Source: Segetibacter aerophilus (GTDB lineage Bacteria > Bacteroidota > Bacteroidia > Chitinophagales > Chitinophagaceae). Taken from it: DNA of 64,000 nucleotides. Made by a program: the position numbers and the translations under genes. Positions 8,811-18,047 of this stretch are shown one piece after another. The stretch lies in NCBI RefSeq assembly GCF_007991655.1, contig NZ_BJYT01000015.1, forward strand, positions 1 to 64,000. Direction: 5' to 3'. The stretch's first letter is position 1, and each line of letters opens with the position of its first letter. The notes under the pieces are model-generated. The model had not been told where the DNA came from. It saw nothing but the letters and a program-made list of their open reading frames with translations, and ran no database searches.

Positions 8811-10157
8811 CTAAAATTCCGCCATTACACCTACATACGTTTGCGGAGTTATTTTCCTCAGTTCTACTTTCACGCCCTCATTAATACCCAACGTTTCGAT
8901 AAACTCCTTTATGTCGTTTTTAGTTATAGAAGTTTTACCCCTCGTTAGTTCTTTCAACGCCTCATATGGTTGAGGATAATTTTCACGGCGAAGAATAGTC
9001 TGAATAGCCTCGGCAACCACGGCCCAATTCTGCTCGAGGTCTTCGTTTATTTTAGCCTCATTCAACAACAGCTTGCCTAGGCCCTTTTCAATAGATTTTA
9101 TTGCAATTAAAGTATGAGCTACCGGAACGCCGAGGTTACGCAAAACAGTGCTGTCCGTTAGGTCTCGCTGCAAGCGGCTTATGGGAAGCTTCGCTGAAAG
9201 ATGCTCAAGCAAAGCATTTGCAACTCCAAGGTTTCCTTCTGCATTTTCAAAATCTATGGGATTTACTTTATGTGGCATTGCGCTGCTGCCGACTTCGCCT
9301 TGCTTTGTTTTCTGCTTGAAATATTCCATACTGATATACGTCCACGCATCACGGCAAAAATCGACAAGAATATTGTTGATGCGTTTAACGCAGTCAAAAT
9401 GTGCAGCCAAATTATCGTAATGTTCTATTTGAGTTGTAAACTGCATTCTTTGCAAATCAAGCACATCTTCCACAAATTGATTTCCTAATTCTATCCAGTT
9501 TCTTTCAGGATAAGCAACATGATGCGCGTTAAAATTTCCAGTTGCTCCGCCAAATTTTGCCGCATACGGAATATGTGAAAAGAGGTTTACCTGATTTTGC
9601 AGCCTTTCTACAAAAACCATTAATTCCTTGCCTAATGAAGTAGGCGATGCAGGCTGCCCATGAGTCTTGGCCAGCATCGGAATTTCTTTCCACTGCACTG
9701 CCAGCTCCTTCAAACTTTTTTGTAGGTTAACAATGGCAGGCAAATATTCGTGTTCTATACAGGCTTTCCAGCCCAAGGGAATGGCAGTATTATTAATGTC
9801 TTGCGAGGTAAGTCCGAAGTGGATCCATTCTTTTAAATTGCCTCCACCTGCATCTTCAAGTTTTTCTTTCAGAAAATATTCAACAGCCTTCACATCGTGG
9901 TTTGTAACTTTTTCTATGTCTTTTATTTTTTCTGCATTTTCCAAGGAAAATGTATCCGCCACCTTTTGAAACTGTTGACGGCATGTGAGATCTAATTCAA
10001 AAAAGTTATTGTCGGCAAGGAAGAAAAAATATTGAACTTCAACCAGTACCCGGTATTTCATCAACGCGTATTCACTAAAATATTCATCTAAAAATTCTAC
10101 TTGTTTTCTATATCGTCCGTCAATGGGAGAGATGGCTGTAAGATTGGATAATTCCAT
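8811..10157 (-). CDS. purB: Adenylosuccinate lyase
   Basis: ATG start at 10157, 448 aa, the usual length of the longer (E. coli-like) PurB type. The N-terminus MELSNLTAISPIDGRY and the superfamily signature GSSAMPHKVNPIDFENAEGN (around residue 290) identify it firmly. It cleaves SAICAR in purine synthesis and adenylosuccinate in AMP formation, releasing fumarate, in the cytoplasm. TSQDINNTAIPL and KTHGQPASPTSLGKE carry further conserved active-site residues. It is monocistronic, convergent with the YpdA-like gene (24 nt between stops) and divergent from mqnA. Confidence 0.97.
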   Translation of the reverse strand: MELSNLTAISPIDGRYRKQVEFLDEYFSEYALMKYRVLVEVQYFFFLADNNFFELDLTCRQQFQKVADTFSLENAEKIKDIEKVTNHDVKAVEYFLKEKLEDAGGGNLKEWIHFGLTSQDINNTAIPLGWKACIEHEYLPAIVNLQKSLKELAVQWKEIPMLAKTHGQPASPTSLGKELMVFVERLQNQVNLFSHIPYAAKFGGATGNFNAHHVAYPERNWIELGNQFVEDVLDLQRMQFTTQIEHYDNLAAHFDCVKRINNILVDFCRDAWTYISMEYFKQKTKQGEVGSSAMPHKVNPIDFENAEGNLGVANALLEHLSAKLPISRLQRDLTDSTVLRNLGVPVAHTLIAIKSIEKGLGKLLLNEAKINEDLEQNWAVVAEAIQTILRRENYPQPYEALKELTRGKTSITKNDIKEFIETLGINEGVKVELRKITPQTYVGVMAEF

Positions 10158-10224
10158 TTATTTGTAGTGGTAGTTTTTATTAAGCTATTATTTTAGGTTA
10201 CCAGCGCTTGCAATACTATTCATC

Positions 10225-10248
10225 TTTTCTTGCGTCGCACACTGCATC
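10225..10248 (-). repeat. Dispersed 24-bp repeat, copy 1 (TGCGACGCA subtype)
   Basis: Read on the minus strand it carries the core TGCGACGCAA shared with other copies; its left arm is diverged. It lies in the purB/mqnA divergent intergenic region. Confidence 0.55.
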
Positions 10249-10406
10249 AGTTTGGAAAGGTTTGAACAGTTTTTAGTGAAATTTTCAAATTTGGCAAGAA
10301 CTTACTGTCTGATGTCTTTATCAAATGTCGACCGTTCCATCTTTAACAGTCGCCAGTCAAACCTTAACCGAAAATCATTTTCCTTTGCAGCTCAAAATTA
10401 GATGAA

Positions 10407-11150
10407 TTGGATAAGACTGTAAAGGTAGGAGCTGTAAGTTATTTGAATACGAAACCATTGATGTACGCTTTTAAGCACGGACTAAGGATAGAAGGGATGG
10501 AGATTGTAGAAGAGTATCCGGCTAAAATAGCGTCAATGTTACTGAGCAATGAGATTGATGTGGGACTGGTGCCAGTAGCAATTATTCCAAAGTTAAAAGA
10601 ACATTATATCATTAGTAATTACTGCATCGGGGCGGAGCAGGAAGTTGCATCAGTATGTCTTTTTAGCGAAGTGCCAATTGAGCAAATTGAAAAAGTTATA
10701 CTCGATTATCAAAGCAAAACATCGGTGGCTCTTGCAAGAGTTTTAATAGAGCATTATTGGAAATTGCCTGTAATATTTGAAGAAGCAGGCATTAATTTTA
10801 GGGACGAAATAAAAGGCACAACAGCCGCAGTTGTAATAGGAGACAGGGCTTTTGAGCAAAGAAAAATATCAGCTTTCAACTACGACCTTGCAGCTGCTTG
10901 GATTGATTTTACCGGACTTCCGTTTGTCTTTGCTGCCTGGGTTTCTAATAAGCAATTACCTGAAGACTTTATCCTCCAGTTTAATGAAGCAAATAAAAAA
11001 GGGCTTCAAAACATAGATGCTGTAGTTAGTGAGAATAGTTCGCCTAATTACGACTTAAAAAAATATTATACAGAAAATATTAGTTACGAACTGACAGCTG
11101 GTAAGAGGCAAGGTTTGGAGAAATTTTTAAGGTTTTTGCCGAAACCCTAA
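10407..11150 (+). CDS. mqnA: Chorismate dehydratase of the futalosine menaquinone pathway
   Basis: The product (247 aa) begins VGAVSYLNTKPLMYAF a few residues after the start, the characteristic MqnA N-terminus. No in-frame ATG lies between the upstream stop at 10365 and this motif, so TTG at 10407 is the probable start; an ATG at 10402 is in another frame. MqnA converts chorismate to 3-[(1-carboxyvinyl)oxy]benzoate, the first step of the futalosine route to menaquinone. The fold is a periplasmic-binding-protein-like two-lobed domain; motifs EIDVGLVPVAI and GDRAFE are visible. The other mqn genes are not in the window. Confidence 0.92.
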   Translation: MDKTVKVGAVSYLNTKPLMYAFKHGLRIEGMEIVEEYPAKIASMLLSNEIDVGLVPVAIIPKLKEHYIISNYCIGAEQEVASVCLFSEVPIEQIEKVILDYQSKTSVALARVLIEHYWKLPVIFEEAGINFRDEIKGTTAAVVIGDRAFEQRKISAFNYDLAAAWIDFTGLPFVFAAWVSNKQLPEDFILQFNEANKKGLQNIDAVVSENSSPNYDLKKYYTENISYELTAGKRQGLEKFLRFLPKP

Positions 11151-11227
11151 TATGTGTTGGATCAATCTAACAAGTGCTACCTCATCCAATCCGCAACAGA
11201 TGCGCGCCGGAAGTTACTGGGGAACAT

Positions 11228-12139
11228 TCAATACCAAAGTCTTGCTTCAACCTTTTTTAGATAATTTAAAGTGCTTTCTTTTAGCCTTGTTCTTTGCTCT
11301 TTTTGGGGAATGTCAAAAACTTGTTTCCAACCCGTAAGCCATCCCTTAATATCAAAACTTGTTTTTGATAAGTACTCGAACGACCACATAAGGGCGGTAG
11401 AGTAGAAGTATGTTTTTGGTAAATATCGGTAAGCCACTTTTGTTTTATTCACCCACATCATTCGCTGTTTGTCGCTGCGTGGCTTTCGTCCTAATGGGCT
11501 TTCCTTATGAAGCATGACTATGGAGCTATCGTATTTTATGCAGTAGCCATTGTCAAGAATACGGTAGCTAAGGTCATATTCTTCCATTCCATAAAAAAAT
11601 TCTGCAGGCAATTGTCCTGCCTCGTCTAATATTTTTCTTTTAATAGCGTGGGCTCCACCCGCAAAGAAATACGTGAAGAACTCGCTTTTATCTTTGTATT
11701 GCTCAAACTGCTTATGAGGCAATCCATTCTTCTGCATTTCAAGAGAGTCATAATATAAAATCTTAAAAGAAACGATCGCAACAGGACGGTTCTCGAAACC
11801 AGGCCTTTGAAAAGCATTTAAAACGTTAACCAATGAGTCTTCCCCTTGTAGCACTGCATCGTCGTCAAGAAAAATAATAATTTCACCTTTACTGTATTGC
11901 AAAGCAAAATTTCTTCCCTTCGTTACACCTAAGTTTTCCTTTGCTTCGATATATACAATGGGAAGATTTGAATCTTTAAAATCTCTTACATCATCGTAGT
12001 CTTCAGTTGAGGCATTGTTCACTACAATCACATCCTGCAACAACTCGCTAGCCCGATGTAACTTGCTTATGTTTTGCAACAACTCAAGTGCATCTTTAGG
12101 CCTGTTGTAAGTTATAATAATGAAGCTGAGAGGTTTCAA
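11228..12139 (-). CDS. Glycosyltransferase family 2 protein
   Basis: 303 aa; begins PLSFIIITYNRPKDALELL, the GT2 (GT-A fold) N-terminus, with the metal-binding FLDDDAV motif near residue 95 and an acceptor-side EEYDLSYRI block. The reading frame starts with TTG at 12139, overlapping the TGA of the upstream GT4 gene (TTGA), and no ATG occurs before the conserved fold, so the TTG appears to be used with translational coupling. It is the last gene of the minus-strand YfhO-GT2-GT4-GT2 cluster. It probably transfers a sugar in surface-polysaccharide assembly at the inner face of the membrane. Donor and acceptor are unknown. Confidence 0.85.
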   Translation of the reverse strand: MKPLSFIIITYNRPKDALELLQNISKLHRASELLQDVIVVNNASTEDYDDVRDFKDSNLPIVYIEAKENLGVTKGRNFALQYSKGEIIIFLDDDAVLQGEDSLVNVLNAFQRPGFENRPVAIVSFKILYYDSLEMQKNGLPHKQFEQYKDKSEFFTYFFAGGAHAIKRKILDEAGQLPAEFFYGMEEYDLSYRILDNGYCIKYDSSIVMLHKESPLGRKPRSDKQRMMWVNKTKVAYRYLPKTYFYSTALMWSFEYLSKTSFDIKGWLTGWKQVFDIPQKEQRTRLKESTLNYLKKVEARLWY

Positions 12140-13344
12140 GAGAGATTGTTTCTTAACTGATCAAATAGTTGCCGGTACTTTTTATCAAACGCTTCTAAGC
12201 TGAAATTTTCATACGCATATTTCCTGTTGTTTTCTCCCATTTGCAATAAAAGTCCTTTTTCTTTTGAAAGTAAGGAAAGAAATTTTACTCCTTCCTCAAC
12301 TATCAATGCTTCATCCCAAATGGAAGAAAATAAAAAGCCATTCTCATGAGGTTTTACATGGATCGGAATGTCTCCAACGGGAGTGGCAATCACTCCACAA
12401 CCATGAGACATTCCTTCTTCGATTACTAAAGGGAAACCTTCGGTATAAGACGTGATTATTACTAGATGGGCTTTGCTATAGACTTCGTCAATTTTTTTCT
12501 GGTCAACAAGATGACCTAGTATTGTGCAAAAGGATCTAAGCGAGGGAGAAATTGCTTCCCGTACATCTCCCATAAAAAGAAATTCAACAGGTAGCGCTTC
12601 TTGTGCTGAACGCACTGCTATTTTCGCTACCAGGTTGACCCTTTTTTCTTCGGTTCCTCGCCCGGCGTATAATACTTTAATTGTTTCAGTGACATCTTTT
12701 TGTTTTTTCGATAACGGCAATGGAATACCGTTTACTATGTGTTGTATTCTCGCTTTATATACATCCGGTACTTTCAATTTTTTATATTGCTTCAGATGGT
12801 CGTCAATTCTTACCTGGCTAATCATAACCGTTCGAGAAATAAAAGGAAGAAATGGAATCCTGATCCAGGAAAAAGTATTGAAGGAGTGTATTAATTCTAT
12901 CTGCGGAATTCGCTTTTTTATCCATGGGGAAATTTTATAGGCAAAGTTGCATTGGCCGTTAAAAATTAAGGCAGTCTTTTTTTGATTATTGATGACTCCT
13001 GAAATATAACCCCGATAAATAAGATTTAGAAAATAGAGAAACTTGTTGTCAGTATATCTTGAAATGTCTTTGATAGTTGAGCCTGACTTTACAAAATCAG
13101 CATAGAAATTTTTGTCGTGAGACGTGCGTGTAAAATAGATAATTGAATTCGGTCCTCCAGTTGCCTGTGTAACAAGCGCATGAACTTTTTCTGCGCCACC
13201 GGTGTGATAAAAAGGGAAAAAATAAAAGGTTTCGTACTCTTTCTTTAGTGGAAGCATGAACGCGATCAATCTACCAATTACAACAAAGGGATAAATAAAT
13301 AAAGCCTCTAACTTTCTCTTAATTATGTAGTGCCCAAAATTCAA
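12136..13344 (-). CDS. Glycosyltransferase family 4 protein (GT-B fold)
   Basis: 402 aa. The N-terminal half has the acceptor-domain GGAEKVHALV loop; the C-terminal half has IKVLYAGRGTEEKRVNLV, FLFMGDV and the donor-sugar binding TSYTEGFPLVIEEGMSHGCGVIATPVGDIP region with the EGFPLVIEE version of the EX7E motif. The first in-frame start is TTG 13344, which again forms a TTGA overlap with the preceding gene's TGA; the first ATG is at residue 30, just before the fold begins, and remains an alternative. It lies between two GT2 genes in one operon. It is likely a retaining sugar transferase of a surface glycan pathway; specificity cannot be read from the sequence. Confidence 0.85.
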   Translation of the reverse strand: MNFGHYIIKRKLEALFIYPFVVIGRLIAFMLPLKKEYETFYFFPFYHTGGAEKVHALVTQATGGPNSIIYFTRTSHDKNFYADFVKSGSTIKDISRYTDNKFLYFLNLIYRGYISGVINNQKKTALIFNGQCNFAYKISPWIKKRIPQIELIHSFNTFSWIRIPFLPFISRTVMISQVRIDDHLKQYKKLKVPDVYKARIQHIVNGIPLPLSKKQKDVTETIKVLYAGRGTEEKRVNLVAKIAVRSAQEALPVEFLFMGDVREAISPSLRSFCTILGHLVDQKKIDEVYSKAHLVIITSYTEGFPLVIEEGMSHGCGVIATPVGDIPIHVKPHENGFLFSSIWDEALIVEEGVKFLSLLSKEKGLLLQMGENNRKYAYENFSLEAFDKKYRQLFDQLRNNLS

Positions 13345-14159
13345 TCTTTGACAATTGCTTTTATATGTTTACCAATTCCCATTGTTCCATCAAAAATAGT
13401 TGTAAGCAGTACCGATGACTCGAACAAACCCCATTTTCCGTGCATCGTCCTTTGCAGTAAAAATCTTTTCTTGCATTGAAATTGTTTAAAGAAAGGATTG
13501 CTTTTTCTTAAAACTGTTCCTGTTATTGAAGCTTCGTGTACCCTATATAGTAACAGCTTTTCCGGAATTTTTTCTATTACAGCTCCATCTGCAATCAATC
13601 TCAGCCACAAGTCATAGTCCTCGGTATTCTTTTGATTTTGATTGTACCTGTAAGATTTGATTAAGTCAGCTCGAAACATCACAGTAGGGTGAGCGATACA
13701 ATTTGCCCAAGCCATCTTCTGTTTTATTTCGCGGCAACTTACTGTGTTTACATCTTCTTCCCAATCTCCTGTAACTTTTCCACTCTCATCTATAAAAGAT
13801 ATATGGCAACTAACAACAGAAGTTGAAAGGTTTTTTTCAAGCCATGTAAATTGCTTTTCTAGTCGTAGTGGTACACAAATATCATCTGCATCCATTCTGA
13901 CTATATACTTCCCTCTGGCTAGTTCAATTCCCCTATTTAAGGTATCAACAAGTCCTTGGTTATTTTCGTTTTTAACGTAAGTAATTCTGCTATCAATAAA
14001 AGATAAAACGACTTCTTCAGAACTGTCGTAGGAGCCGTCATTTATAATAAGCAATTCAAAATCTTGAAACGTTTGCTCTAGTAAACTGTTTATTGCCTCG
14101 CCTACATACTTTGCCGCATTATAAACCGGCAAAATGATACTAATAGCAGGTGAAGACAT
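13341..14159 (-). CDS. Glycosyltransferase family 2 protein
   Basis: ATG at 14159, 272 aa. It begins ISIILPVYNAAKYVGEAINSLLEQ, a textbook GT2 start; the DxD-type motif is in YIVRMDADDICVPLRLEKQ near residue 92, and the NTEDYDLWLRL block carries the candidate catalytic base. It is shorter than the other GT2 gene in the operon and different in sequence. The preceding gene is the YfhO-like protein, 118 nt upstream, and the following GT4 gene overlaps its stop. It probably works in the same polysaccharide pathway. Sugar specificity unknown. Confidence 0.88.
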   Translation of the reverse strand: MSSPAISIILPVYNAAKYVGEAINSLLEQTFQDFELLIINDGSYDSSEEVVLSFIDSRITYVKNENNQGLVDTLNRGIELARGKYIVRMDADDICVPLRLEKQFTWLEKNLSTSVVSCHISFIDESGKVTGDWEEDVNTVSCREIKQKMAWANCIAHPTVMFRADLIKSYRYNQNQKNTEDYDLWLRLIADGAVIEKIPEKLLLYRVHEASITGTVLRKSNPFFKQFQCKKRFLLQRTMHGKWGLFESSVLLTTIFDGTMGIGKHIKAIVKD

Positions 14160-14277
14160 TGCCGTGTTTTTAGGCAGTTAAAGTTTGGGAGCAAATTCAG
14201 AAATTGTAAGAGCAAGGCAACAATAATCTTAATAAATTGAAGCTGTAAAAAAACAGCTTCTTAGAAATTAAAAAAGG

Positions 14278-16764
14278 CTACGCGCTTTTTGCCCTTGTAT
14301 TTTTTACCTCAAAGAAAATTGCGCCGGCTAATAGCAGCAGCATAAGAAACGAGCAGATATAAGTTACTGTCCATCCAACTGCGTGACTTTTTGGTTCGAA
14401 CTTAAATACGATTGTATGTTCTCCCGCCGGAACCATCATTCCCCGTAGCACATAATTCACTTTGGCGTATGGTGTTTGCTTTCCATCTACGTAAGCATTC
14501 CAGCCTATGTTGTAAAACACTTCACTAAATACAGCCAGTTGTTCAGCTGCGCTTCGGGACTTATAGGTCACCACATCGTTTTCATTTTTTACCAACTGGA
14601 TACTTGCCATAGGATCTACGGTAAAACTGGCTTTTAAAACATTCGAAAAAGATTTATTGGCTACAGCAGAATCTCTTGTATTAAGGTTATCAAGCGCTGC
14701 CATTTCCTCCTTTGCATTGTCTGTAAAGCGAATACCTTTTACAAACCAAACCGGTCCCAGGTTCGTTGGTCTTGCAGGAACAGTTGTAGCATTCGGGTTT
14801 TCGATGACATACTTTGTATTAAGCATGTCTAATACATTCTGGTTATTCGGATACTTATACAACTGGTGCTCTATTAAATCCTGGTAGATGCTAAGTTTAG
14901 CTGGGTGGTAGCCACCAATTGTTTTATGATGATAAGCAGTTAAAGCGCCGCCATTGAAAGCATTCCCCACGCCATTAGATAAATCCAACACCCTGTACCA
15001 AGTCTTATCCTGTAGAATCGCCTGGTCAGCAGGAGTAGGATTGAAGGCTGCTTCATTTTCTTCCTTCTCCTGGTAGTTTTCGCTTTTTAGGTAATTGACG
15101 TCTATAGCCATAACGTCAATAAAAGAGAAAAGACCAATGACACTCATTACAACTATTGGCTTTAAAACTTTCCGTTGGTATAACCATATAGCTGCACCTG
15201 CAATAGCTATAAAGAATAACGAGCGAAAAATGTCCATCAGGAATAAGTGTTGCCTGTCATCTTTGAGCCCGTTTAACATAGAGCGAGCAGCGCTTTCAAA
15301 GGCGGCTTTTTGAGTTGGATCGGGTATCTGACCTATTTTTTGCAACAATTGAGTGTCACCATTGCTAACATAATCAAGGTTAAAGTAGATAAGAAACAAC
15401 AAAACAAAAACTGCAGCTGTGGCTACAAATCCTTGTTTAATCTGCTTCTGAAGAACGGCTTTGTCCTCAACACCAAACAATATTTTTTGTAATGCTAAAA
15501 TAGCAGTCATACACAGCAAAAAAGTAGGAATGACAATAGTCATGCTGGGAGCCCTGAACTTATTGTACATCGGCAGATGCTTTAATAAAAAACCATTGAA
15601 GCCAGGAAAGAAGCCGCCCCAACTCATTAAAATCGCCAATATGCAAGTTACTAGTATCCACCACTTATGCTTCGAATCCAGCACCGCAAAACCTAGTATT
15701 GCAAGGAAGCAAATAATAGCGCCAACATAAGGCGGCCCCTGTGTTCCACCAATACCACCCCAATAAAAACTTAGATTGCCCTGAAGCTGTTGACCAAGTT
15801 GCTGCGGCATCGCCTGCAGCGCCTCGATAGCTTTCGACTTGCTTTCATCCAACTCTAGATTGTTGCTGCTTCCGCCAAACATTCGCGGAATAAGCATTAC
15901 AAAAGGCTCGCTCTTATACATACTGTAGTCGAACGCATACTCCTCGTTAAGTCCCTTTTTACCGATATTGCTTTTTGCGTCTGCCAGCTCACTTCCACCC
16001 CTTATCGTAGCCTCAGTATATTCGTAATTTGGAAAAAGAACCACTGCGTTAGATAACGCCCCAACTACTCCCGCAAAAAGTGTTATTGCCCCAGCTAATA
16101 ATAAATGTTTATACTCTCTGTTTCTTATCCAATTGATCGAATAACCAATCGTCATAATAACGGCAATGATTACTCCGTAATATGTAATTTGGTAATGGTT
16201 CTGACTTATTAATGCCCCTGTAAAAAAGGCTGTAAGCGCTGCTCCCCACCAGTATTTCTTTTCATAGATTAAAATAAGTGAAGCAATGAAACCGGGTATC
16301 AAAGCGATGGACATCATCTTTGTATCATGTCCCGCAACTATTATCACCGGGTTGTATGTAGCGTACGCATAGGCCAGCGATCCGATTACTCCAATCCATG
16401 AATTGACTCTTAACACTTGCGATAAGAAATAGAAACAAATACAAGCGAGAAAAAAGAATTGAAAGGGCTTCCCTAAAAACAATGATAGCGCTTCAGCAAA
16501 ATAATAAGGTACATCGTTGTTTGTTTTACCAGCTATAAGATAACCCGGCATTCCACTAAACATACTGTTGGTCCAAAGGGGTGCTTCGCCGTGTTGCTCT
16601 TTGTACTGGTAAATGTCGTGGCTCATCCCTTTCCACTGAGTTATATCGCTCTGTTGCAACACTTTACCTTGTAGCGCAGGCTTGCAATAAAATAAAGCTA
16701 CAACCAGGAAAATACCAATAGCAAATACATGCGGCCAAACCCTCTTCCAATCAATATTCTTCAT
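14278..16764 (-). CDS. YfhO-family multispanning membrane protein (GT-C-like)
   Basis: ATG at 16764, 828 aa. About a dozen hydrophobic helices are spread from residue 12 to 540, then a large soluble region, then a last helix near the C-terminus (VGWTVTYICSFLMLLLLAGAIFF). The N-terminal periplasmic loop has the family-type KVLQQSDITQWKGMSHDI and PLWTNSMFSGMPGYL segments. The last domain has YNIGWNAYVDGKQ and AGEHTIVFKFEP, the usual beta-rich end of YfhO proteins. B. subtilis YfhO is linked to glycosylation of lipoteichoic acid; in Bacteroidota the role is unsettled. Its position at the head of a three-glycosyltransferase operon supports transfer of lipid-linked sugars to an envelope glycan or protein. 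Confidence 0.85.
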   Translation of the reverse strand: MKNIDWKRVWPHVFAIGIFLVVALFYCKPALQGKVLQQSDITQWKGMSHDIYQYKEQHGEAPLWTNSMFSGMPGYLIAGKTNNDVPYYFAEALSLFLGKPFQFFFLACICFYFLSQVLRVNSWIGVIGSLAYAYATYNPVIIVAGHDTKMMSIALIPGFIASLILIYEKKYWWGAALTAFFTGALISQNHYQITYYGVIIAVIMTIGYSINWIRNREYKHLLLAGAITLFAGVVGALSNAVVLFPNYEYTEATIRGGSELADAKSNIGKKGLNEEYAFDYSMYKSEPFVMLIPRMFGGSSNNLELDESKSKAIEALQAMPQQLGQQLQGNLSFYWGGIGGTQGPPYVGAIICFLAILGFAVLDSKHKWWILVTCILAILMSWGGFFPGFNGFLLKHLPMYNKFRAPSMTIVIPTFLLCMTAILALQKILFGVEDKAVLQKQIKQGFVATAAVFVLLFLIYFNLDYVSNGDTQLLQKIGQIPDPTQKAAFESAARSMLNGLKDDRQHLFLMDIFRSLFFIAIAGAAIWLYQRKVLKPIVVMSVIGLFSFIDVMAIDVNYLKSENYQEKEENEAAFNPTPADQAILQDKTWYRVLDLSNGVGNAFNGGALTAYHHKTIGGYHPAKLSIYQDLIEHQLYKYPNNQNVLDMLNTKYVIENPNATTVPARPTNLGPVWFVKGIRFTDNAKEEMAALDNLNTRDSAVANKSFSNVLKASFTVDPMASIQLVKNENDVVTYKSRSAAEQLAVFSEVFYNIGWNAYVDGKQTPYAKVNYVLRGMMVPAGEHTIVFKFEPKSHAVGWTVTYICSFLMLLLLAGAIFFEVKNTRAKSA

Positions 16765-16817
16765 GTTGTTATTTTATGCGGATGGCAAAATAATACTATT
16801 TTACACGAAATTATTTC

Positions 16818-17102
16818 ATGCGTGTCCTTTTATTTCTTGCAAGGGTCGCATTCATTTGCAACCTGTTCTTTGTTTTATGTTTACTAATTCGGCACACGCA
16901 TTTTACAATTCCGGAAGGTGCCACAGGTTTTGTTGTGATCGTAGGATGGGTTATGTCAGTCTTCTTTAATTTGATTTTTGCTGTTTATGCCGTTTGGATG
17001 TTTGCTGCAAAAAAAGCTTTATTGGTTCCTGTATGGTTGGTAAGCCTTAATCTCATTTGTTTCTCAACTCAAATTGTTTATCGAATACTTTCGCCAGAAT
17101 GA
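16818..17102 (+). CDS. Small membrane protein (94 aa) coupled to the queuosine-precursor transporter
   Basis: ATG start at 16818. Three hydrophobic segments (VAFICNLFFVLCLLI, FVVIVGWVMSVFFNLIFAVYAVWMF, LLVPVWLVSLNLICFSTQIVY) suggest a three-helix inner-membrane protein. Its TGA overlaps the ATG of the following transporter gene (ATGA), so the two are translated together. No domain recognised. It starts 53 nt from the divergent YfhO start, so both promoters must sit in that short gap or overlap. A role as a small partner of the transporter is inference from coupling. Confidence 0.7.
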   Translation: MRVLLFLARVAFICNLFFVLCLLIRHTHFTIPEGATGFVVIVGWVMSVFFNLIFAVYAVWMFAAKKALLVPVWLVSLNLICFSTQIVYRILSPE

Positions 17103-17875
17103 TAGAAAAAATTATAAAAGACAAGCCGACAAAACTTTTTGTTGTCATCACCGCTTTTTTTGTTGCAAATGCTTTAATAGCAGAATGTATAGGTGGAAAA
17201 ATATTTTCCCTTGAAAAATTGCTTGGACTACAACCTGCCAACCTTACCATTTTTGGCGAGAGCGGGTTATCATTCAATCTTTCTTGCGGTGTGTTGCTGT
17301 GGCCACTTGAGTTTATCATAACAGATATTGTTAACGAGTTCTACGGTCCCAAAGCCGTTAAGAGAATTTCTTACATTGCCGTAGCGTTGATCTCTTATGC
17401 TTTTTTCATTTTCTACCTTGCCATTCATTTTCCCCCCGCTGATTTTTGGATTGGCAGTGGCAGTCCAAATCATATTCCTAACATGAACGATGCGTTTAAC
17501 TCCATCTTTGGCCAAGGCATGTGGATTATTGTTGCAAGCATCATTGCATTCCTCGTAAGTCAATTGGTTGATGTGACCATCTTTCACAAAATAAAAAAAG
17601 TAACGGGCGAGAAAAAAGTGTGGCTCAGGGCAACTGGTTCAACTGTAATTTCTCAGCTTGTTGATAGTTTCATTGTAGTATTTATCGCTTTCAAAATAGG
17701 CAAGGGGTGGAGCTGGCCAACTGTGCTCTCCATCTCCTTACTGGGTTATAGTTATAAGTTTTTAGTAGCTGTTTTGATGACTCCCGTAATATATTTTGTT
17801 GAAGCCCGGATAGCAAATTATGTAGGAAGCGAAACAGCAAGACAGATGAGATTGTCGGCGATGAATAATGATTGA
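17099..17875 (+). CDS. yhhQ: Queuosine precursor transporter, YhhQ/VUT family
   Basis: The start is ATG 17099, overlapping the previous stop by ATGA; an upstream TTG-started frame (17057) would run inside the previous gene. The 258-aa product has six hydrophobic helices and the VUT-family landmarks LEFIITDIVNEFYG, ISQLVDSFIVVFIAF and the LVSQLVDVTIFHKIK segment. E. coli YhhQ imports the queuosine precursors preQ0/preQ1 across the inner membrane for tRNA modification. No queuosine synthesis gene or evident preQ1 riboswitch is next to it. Confidence 0.9.
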   Translation: MIEKIIKDKPTKLFVVITAFFVANALIAECIGGKIFSLEKLLGLQPANLTIFGESGLSFNLSCGVLLWPLEFIITDIVNEFYGPKAVKRISYIAVALISYAFFIFYLAIHFPPADFWIGSGSPNHIPNMNDAFNSIFGQGMWIIVASIIAFLVSQLVDVTIFHKIKKVTGEKKVWLRATGSTVISQLVDSFIVVFIAFKIGKGWSWPTVLSISLLGYSYKFLVAVLMTPVIYFVEARIANYVGSETARQMRLSAMNND

Positions 17876-17898
17876 GTGGGCTGTAATTAGCAATTAGG

Positions 17899-17938
17899 AA
17901 TGAATAGTGAATAATTAATAATGAATAGTGAATAATTA
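17899..17938. repeat. Two tandem 21-bp AT-rich repeats
   Basis: The unit AATGAATAGTGAATAATTA occurs at 17899-17917 and again at 17920-17938 (period 21), preceded by a related AATTAGCAATTAGGAA stretch. This is a low-complexity intergenic repeat after the transporter gene. Confidence 0.7.
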
Positions 17939-17978
17939 GATGGTGTCTTTGTTACAAACAGTATAATTTCTATTGGGC

Positions 17979-18002
17979 TTTAGTTGCGTCGCACTCTTGT
18001 AC
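17979..18002 (-). repeat. Dispersed 24-bp repeat, copy 2 (TGCGACGCA subtype)
   Basis: On the minus strand it begins GTACAAGAG and carries the core TGCGACGCAAC. It lies between the convergent yhhQ and ABC ATPase genes. Confidence 0.7.
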
Positions 18003-18047
18003 TTTGGACTTTTTGAGGTGCTTTTATCATTTTTTGTTCATCTGTTT

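Noticed and set aside
10365-10406. ATG at 10402 as the mqnA start
   Set aside because: It is out of frame with the conserved MqnA sequence and reaches a stop after six codons.
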